Assembly: GCF_029167625.1 (NCBI RefSeq)
Contig: NZ_CP119146.1
Location: 232,356 to 296,355, forward strand
Length of the DNA: 64,000 bases
Source: Streptomyces sp. AM 4-1-1
Lineage (GTDB): Bacteria; Actinomycetota; Actinomycetes; Streptomycetales; Streptomycetaceae
Direction of reading: 5' to 3'
Shown here: piece by piece, positions 61,045 through 64,000 of the stretch
Layout: every line of letters starts with the position of its first letter
Numbering within the stretch: the first letter of the stretch is position 1
Made by a program: the position numbers and the translations under genes
Notes under the pieces: model-generated
The model's input: only the letters and a program-made list of their open reading frames with translations
Databases searched by the model: none
Told to the model about the DNA's origin: nothing

Positions 61045-63429
61045 CTAGGCAGCCCAGTCGAGTCCGAGGTCGGCCAGCGCGGCGAGCTTGTCGGCGGTCA
61101 GCTTGGCCCGGCGGCTCTTGCTGTTGCTGAGGAACACTCCGAGCTTGACCTCCGACCCATCCGGCAACGTCTCTACGTGGGCCCTGGGGACCTTCACAGA
61201 GCCTTCCCGGGCCTTGTACTGCTCCAGGGCCGCTACGCCCTTCTCGAAGGCGCTCATGGCCGCCTTGGGGGCCTTAGTGGGCTTCGTCTGCTCCGGGGGC
61301 AGCGGCACGATGCCGACCGCTTCCAGGAGGTCGCGCTGCCCGTCTATCAGTCCCTCCCAGACCGTGTGCTGACGCTGCTTCGCCAGCCACTTGCCCACGT
61401 CCATGCCGTGGACGGTGAAGCCGGGCAAGACCTCGGAGCGGTCGTCCTCGTCCGTCAGCAGCTCCCGCAGCGCGGCGTAGTGCCGCTGCCACTCCGGCGG
61501 CCACGCGGGATTCCAGTGCGTGTCCACGGCCTCCAGCGCGGTCTTCCACTCAGGGTGGCCCTCCAGCGCACCGGGGCGCCGCAGATTGCTCAGCCACTGC
61601 CCTACCGGCCTGTCCAGAGCAGCGGCGGACCTCGGAGCGCAGAGGGTCCAATGGTCCGCGTAGTACGCCTTGGCGGCCTCAAGGTTCTCCTGGAACCGCT
61701 CATCGGCCGGGTTCCAGACCATGCCCAGCTTCTCCAGCCGCTGCGCGCGCCTGCCGGTCATCTGCCCCGCCCCGTAGGCCCTTCGCTGTTCTGCGACAAA
61801 GGTCCCCAGGGGAAACGCGCCCTCTTTGTACCCATAGGGAACTCGGGCGTGAAGCTCACGCTCCGTGAACGTCTTGAGCGCCGACCAGCCGCGCGCCCAG
61901 TCCTGGCGCTCGGTGTCGATGACGTTGAAGGAAATCCAGTCCGCGACCATCACCGGGTCACGCGGAGCCGCAAAACGCAGCAAGAGACGGGATTCGTCCT
62001 CACCTTCCTCGGGCGGCGAACCGATGTACTCGGACGGCTGCACGACGTCCTTCTGAGGCTCCTGCGGAATCGCAAGCAATTCGATTGCCTCTTCGTCGTG
62101 AGCGCGCAGACCCTCCAATACCTTCACCAAAGGCCGATACGATCCGGAGGTGAACATGTCTTCCGGCTCCTCTCCGGGCTGGAGGAATACCGGCACGATC
62201 AAAGAGGCGACTTTCCCTTGTCCGGGCTTTTGACGCAGCGCCCGGCCGATCGCCTGGACGATGTCGTGCGGAGCGCCCTTGGGGTCCAGGAAGGCCACCG
62301 AGTCCACAGCCCGGATGTCGACGCCCTCACCCAGCACCCGGCAGTTGCACAGGACAGCCCGCAGCGCCGTGGACCCGAACTCGCCCAGAACCCCCCGCCG
62401 ACGCTCGGGGACGTGCTCACCGCACAGCCAGTCCGCCCAGATGCGCGCCGGGTACTTCTCGGGCCGGTCAGCGTGCAGCCGCTTGGCGACACGCTCCAGG
62501 CCCTCCGCGAACGCCTGCGCCTCTATCGTCCGATGGTGGAAGGTGATGCACGTCTGGAGGTGGTGCTCCGCCATCGTGTGCAGCAACGCCGCCTGCAGCG
62601 CCCCCAGGCGCTCACCGCGCACCCTCTCGCTGTGCCGCTCCTCGCTCATCAGCCGCTCCGGGGTGACGACCGGGTCCTGGAGCTCCAGGACGATGATCTG
62701 GTACCGCGCAAGCAGCTTCCGCGACACGGCCGATGCCAGCGAGAGCTTGTAGAGGACCGGCCCGAAGACCTTCTCGTCGTCCATGGAGGCCGCCATCTCG
62801 CGCGGCAGCGGGTCACGCACCCCCTCCGCGACCTCACGGTTCGGCCGCTCCTCCCAGATCCGCGGCGTGGCCGTCAGATACAGCCGCCGGTAGGAGGGGA
62901 TGACGTCCTGGTCGTGGACGTCGGCCCAGGCCTTGCCCATCGAGCCACTTGTCCTGTGGGCCTCATCGACCACCGTCAGGTCCATCGGGGCCAGCTGCTG
63001 CCCGTAGGCACCCTCGAACGCCTTCGCCAGGACACCCAGGGACGCGTAGGTGGCGTAGACGGTCACAGGCCCCGTGCTGTGCCACAGCGCCAGCTGCACG
63101 GGGTTCGTGGTGGAGCGCACCTTGAGGTTCCACAGCTCCGGGTCATCGGTGAGGCTGCACACCGCAACCGCCGGCCCCGTGTGCCCAGCCTCATGCCATT
63201 CACGGACCGTCTGAGTCAGAAGGTCCAGCGTCGGCACCAGGACCAGAATGCGCCCCTTGGGCACAATCCGCTTTGCCGACACCGCGGCAATGGTGGTCTT
63301 TCCCGTCCCGCACGCGGCATGCACCTGTCCGCGCAGGCCATTGACAGGAATGCCATCCAGTGGAACATCGAGACCGCGCACAATGTTCGCAACAGCCTCG
63401 ATCTGGTGAGGAAACAGTTTCCTAGCCAT
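61045..63429 (-). CDS. Terminal helicase (TtrA-like) with helicase-associated repeats
   Basis: This encodes 794 residues from the ATG of MARKLFPHQIEAVANIVRGL, fixed by AAGGAGACC upstream. Superfamily 2 motifs: AACGTGKTT near 40, LTVVDEAHRTSG near 152, LYLTATPRIW near 178 and QAIGRALRQKPGQG near 393. From about 530 on, three or four helicase-associated repeats follow (GMVWNPADERFQENLEAAKA, then HWNPAWPPEWQRHYAALREL). Helicase genes of this kind lie just inside the telomeres of Streptomyces chromosomes and plasmids and can help transfer. Here it reads away from the telomere, 571 bases from the end. Confidence 0.9.
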   Translation of the reverse strand: MARKLFPHQIEAVANIVRGLDVPLDGIPVNGLRGQVHAACGTGKTTIAAVSAKRIVPKGRILVLVPTLDLLTQTVREWHEAGHTGPAVAVCSLTDDPELWNLKVRSTTNPVQLALWHSTGPVTVYATYASLGVLAKAFEGAYGQQLAPMDLTVVDEAHRTSGSMGKAWADVHDQDVIPSYRRLYLTATPRIWEERPNREVAEGVRDPLPREMAASMDDEKVFGPVLYKLSLASAVSRKLLARYQIIVLELQDPVVTPERLMSEERHSERVRGERLGALQAALLHTMAEHHLQTCITFHHRTIEAQAFAEGLERVAKRLHADRPEKYPARIWADWLCGEHVPERRRGVLGEFGSTALRAVLCNCRVLGEGVDIRAVDSVAFLDPKGAPHDIVQAIGRALRQKPGQGKVASLIVPVFLQPGEEPEDMFTSGSYRPLVKVLEGLRAHDEEAIELLAIPQEPQKDVVQPSEYIGSPPEEGEDESRLLLRFAAPRDPVMVADWISFNVIDTERQDWARGWSALKTFTERELHARVPYGYKEGAFPLGTFVAEQRRAYGAGQMTGRRAQRLEKLGMVWNPADERFQENLEAAKAYYADHWTLCAPRSAAALDRPVGQWLSNLRRPGALEGHPEWKTALEAVDTHWNPAWPPEWQRHYAALRELLTDEDDRSEVLPGFTVHGMDVGKWLAKQRQHTVWEGLIDGQRDLLEAVGIVPLPPEQTKPTKAPKAAMSAFEKGVAALEQYKAREGSVKVPRAHVETLPDGSEVKLGVFLSNSKSRRAKLTADKLAALADLGLDWAA

Positions 63430-63836
63430 TCCCGTGGTCTCCTTTTCGCGGAATGCCGCGCGCAATAAGAATGGAAGGTCCCGGGCGCAATGGTTGGTCC
63501 GGGGTTGTGGTGTGTAGACCCAAACACTACACAGGCGTGGTCCGTGATGCATCACCCGCACGCCAACTTTCACCCCCAGGGTGATACATGACCGAATCTC
63601 GACCCGATGCGGCCGGTTGTCCTGTATGCTGATGGGGCATTGATGAGCGTCACCGGGCGGGTCTGAGAGTGAGGGAGGGGTCAGGGTGGAGCGCAGCGAA
63701 ACCCGTCACTGCAGCAAGGCCGGCACCCGTACAACCCGACGGCCCGTCACATCCGTTGCAGGGGTGGTGGCCAGGAACCCCAAGCCCTACACAGGCCCGA
63801 GCGTGATGCACCTCCCCTTGCTGCCAGCCCAGGCGA
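63430..63836. other. Subterminal non-coding region
   Basis: No convincing gene. It holds the helicase ribosome site and probably its promoter, a TGTAGACCCAAACACTACAC inverted repeat at about 63515-63534, and short GC-rich repeats up to the telomere. Confidence 0.6.
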
Positions 63837-64000
63837 CCGCGCTTGCGCGGATGCCCGCAATGAGCGCTTGCGCGAATTGCATTCCCTCCCGGAATTCCGT
63901 TCACGGAATTCCATTCCCGCGTTTACGCGGGAATATGAATTGCGCTTGCGCAATTCATTCACTATGACCCGGCTTGCCGGGTCATATCCCGCTCCGCGGG
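63837..64000. other. Telomere: ladder of palindromes at the replicon end
   Basis: From the end inward: 63988-64000 (CCCGCTCCGCGGG, palindrome I of Streptomyces telomeres), 63963-63986 (11-bp arms), 63935-63958 (11-bp arms), 63913-63934 (10-bp arms), 63891-63912 (10-bp arms), 63864-63873 (4-bp arms) and 63837-63850 (6-bp arms). Palindromes 2 to 4 and the last two have TT in the centre on this strand; the fifth has TC. Only the first matches the common Streptomyces telomere. The single-stranded 3' end would fold into a row of hairpins for end patching by a terminal protein. No tap/tpg genes are in the window. Confidence 0.88.

Noticed and set aside
63430..64000. tap/tpg telomere genes
   Set aside because: I looked for them near the end and saw none in the window; they must lie elsewhere if present.

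Overview
The window is very GC-rich, uses GTG starts and dense translational coupling, and carries Streptomyces-type genes (WhiB-like, GntR/KorSA-like, DUF2637 spread proteins, a terminal helicase). It ends at base 64000 on a 13-nt palindrome identical to palindrome I of Streptomyces telomeres, preceded by a ladder of further palindromes. I read it as the right end of a linear conjugative plasmid of Streptomyces or a close relative, or less likely a chromosome arm carrying one. No rRNA, tRNA or CRISPR array was seen.

Layout. 1-8.3 kb: HU-like protein, an ADP-ribosylglycohydrolase/phosphatase fusion, a protein with five tandem helix-turn-helix modules, and a nest of broken mobile elements (group II intron end inside an IS30-type transposase beside a broken Gp88-like gene). 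8.4-31.2 kb, all on the minus strand: a large transfer region with VirB4, VirB6-like, TcpC/VirB8-like and VirD4-like proteins, a three-domain wall hydrolase, a ParB-like and a replication-relaxation protein, then two large proteins that share an N-terminal peptide and look like effectors (HipA/PI-kinase-like, and possibly ADP-ribosyltransferase-like). 31.3-32.3 kb: a divergent sigma-factor-like gene. 32.35-34.3 kb: a non-coding array of at least 17 GGTCAAGGGG sites. 34.4-36.7 kb: an IS5-type element and an immunity-like gene between inverted IS ends. 36.9-40.3 kb: a Rep-like HTH protein, a candidate structured RNA, and a GntR regulator. 40.5-46 kb, plus strand: WhiB-like and spread (Spd-type) operon. 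46.1-50.5 kb: lipoprotein, small genes and an iteron region that may be the origin. 50.7-63.4 kb: defence-like arm (HTH-NACHT, GIY-YIG, HNH-Abi, PIN, Ser/Thr kinase, terminal helicase). 63.8-64.0 kb: telomere.

Wiring. Two repeated control elements tie the plasmid together. One (TGTCACAC, 14 bases, ACACCTGTAGCAG) lies at the head of five transcription units: three transfer segments, the Rep-like gene and the lipoprotein gene. The other is a promoter (GTTGYSTATT, then TACTGT 17 bp after the -35 hexamer) in four copies. The sigma-like protein beside the first transfer element is a candidate reader of it.

Most speculative but most interesting: the transfer operon encodes a kinase-like and a possible ADP-ribosyltransferase-like protein with the same N-terminus, while a nearby gene fuses the two enzyme types that would undo such modifications. 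Several genes between 43.8 and 59.1 kb carry single-base frameshifts, often in C or G runs, so either the assembly or the genes there are damaged.
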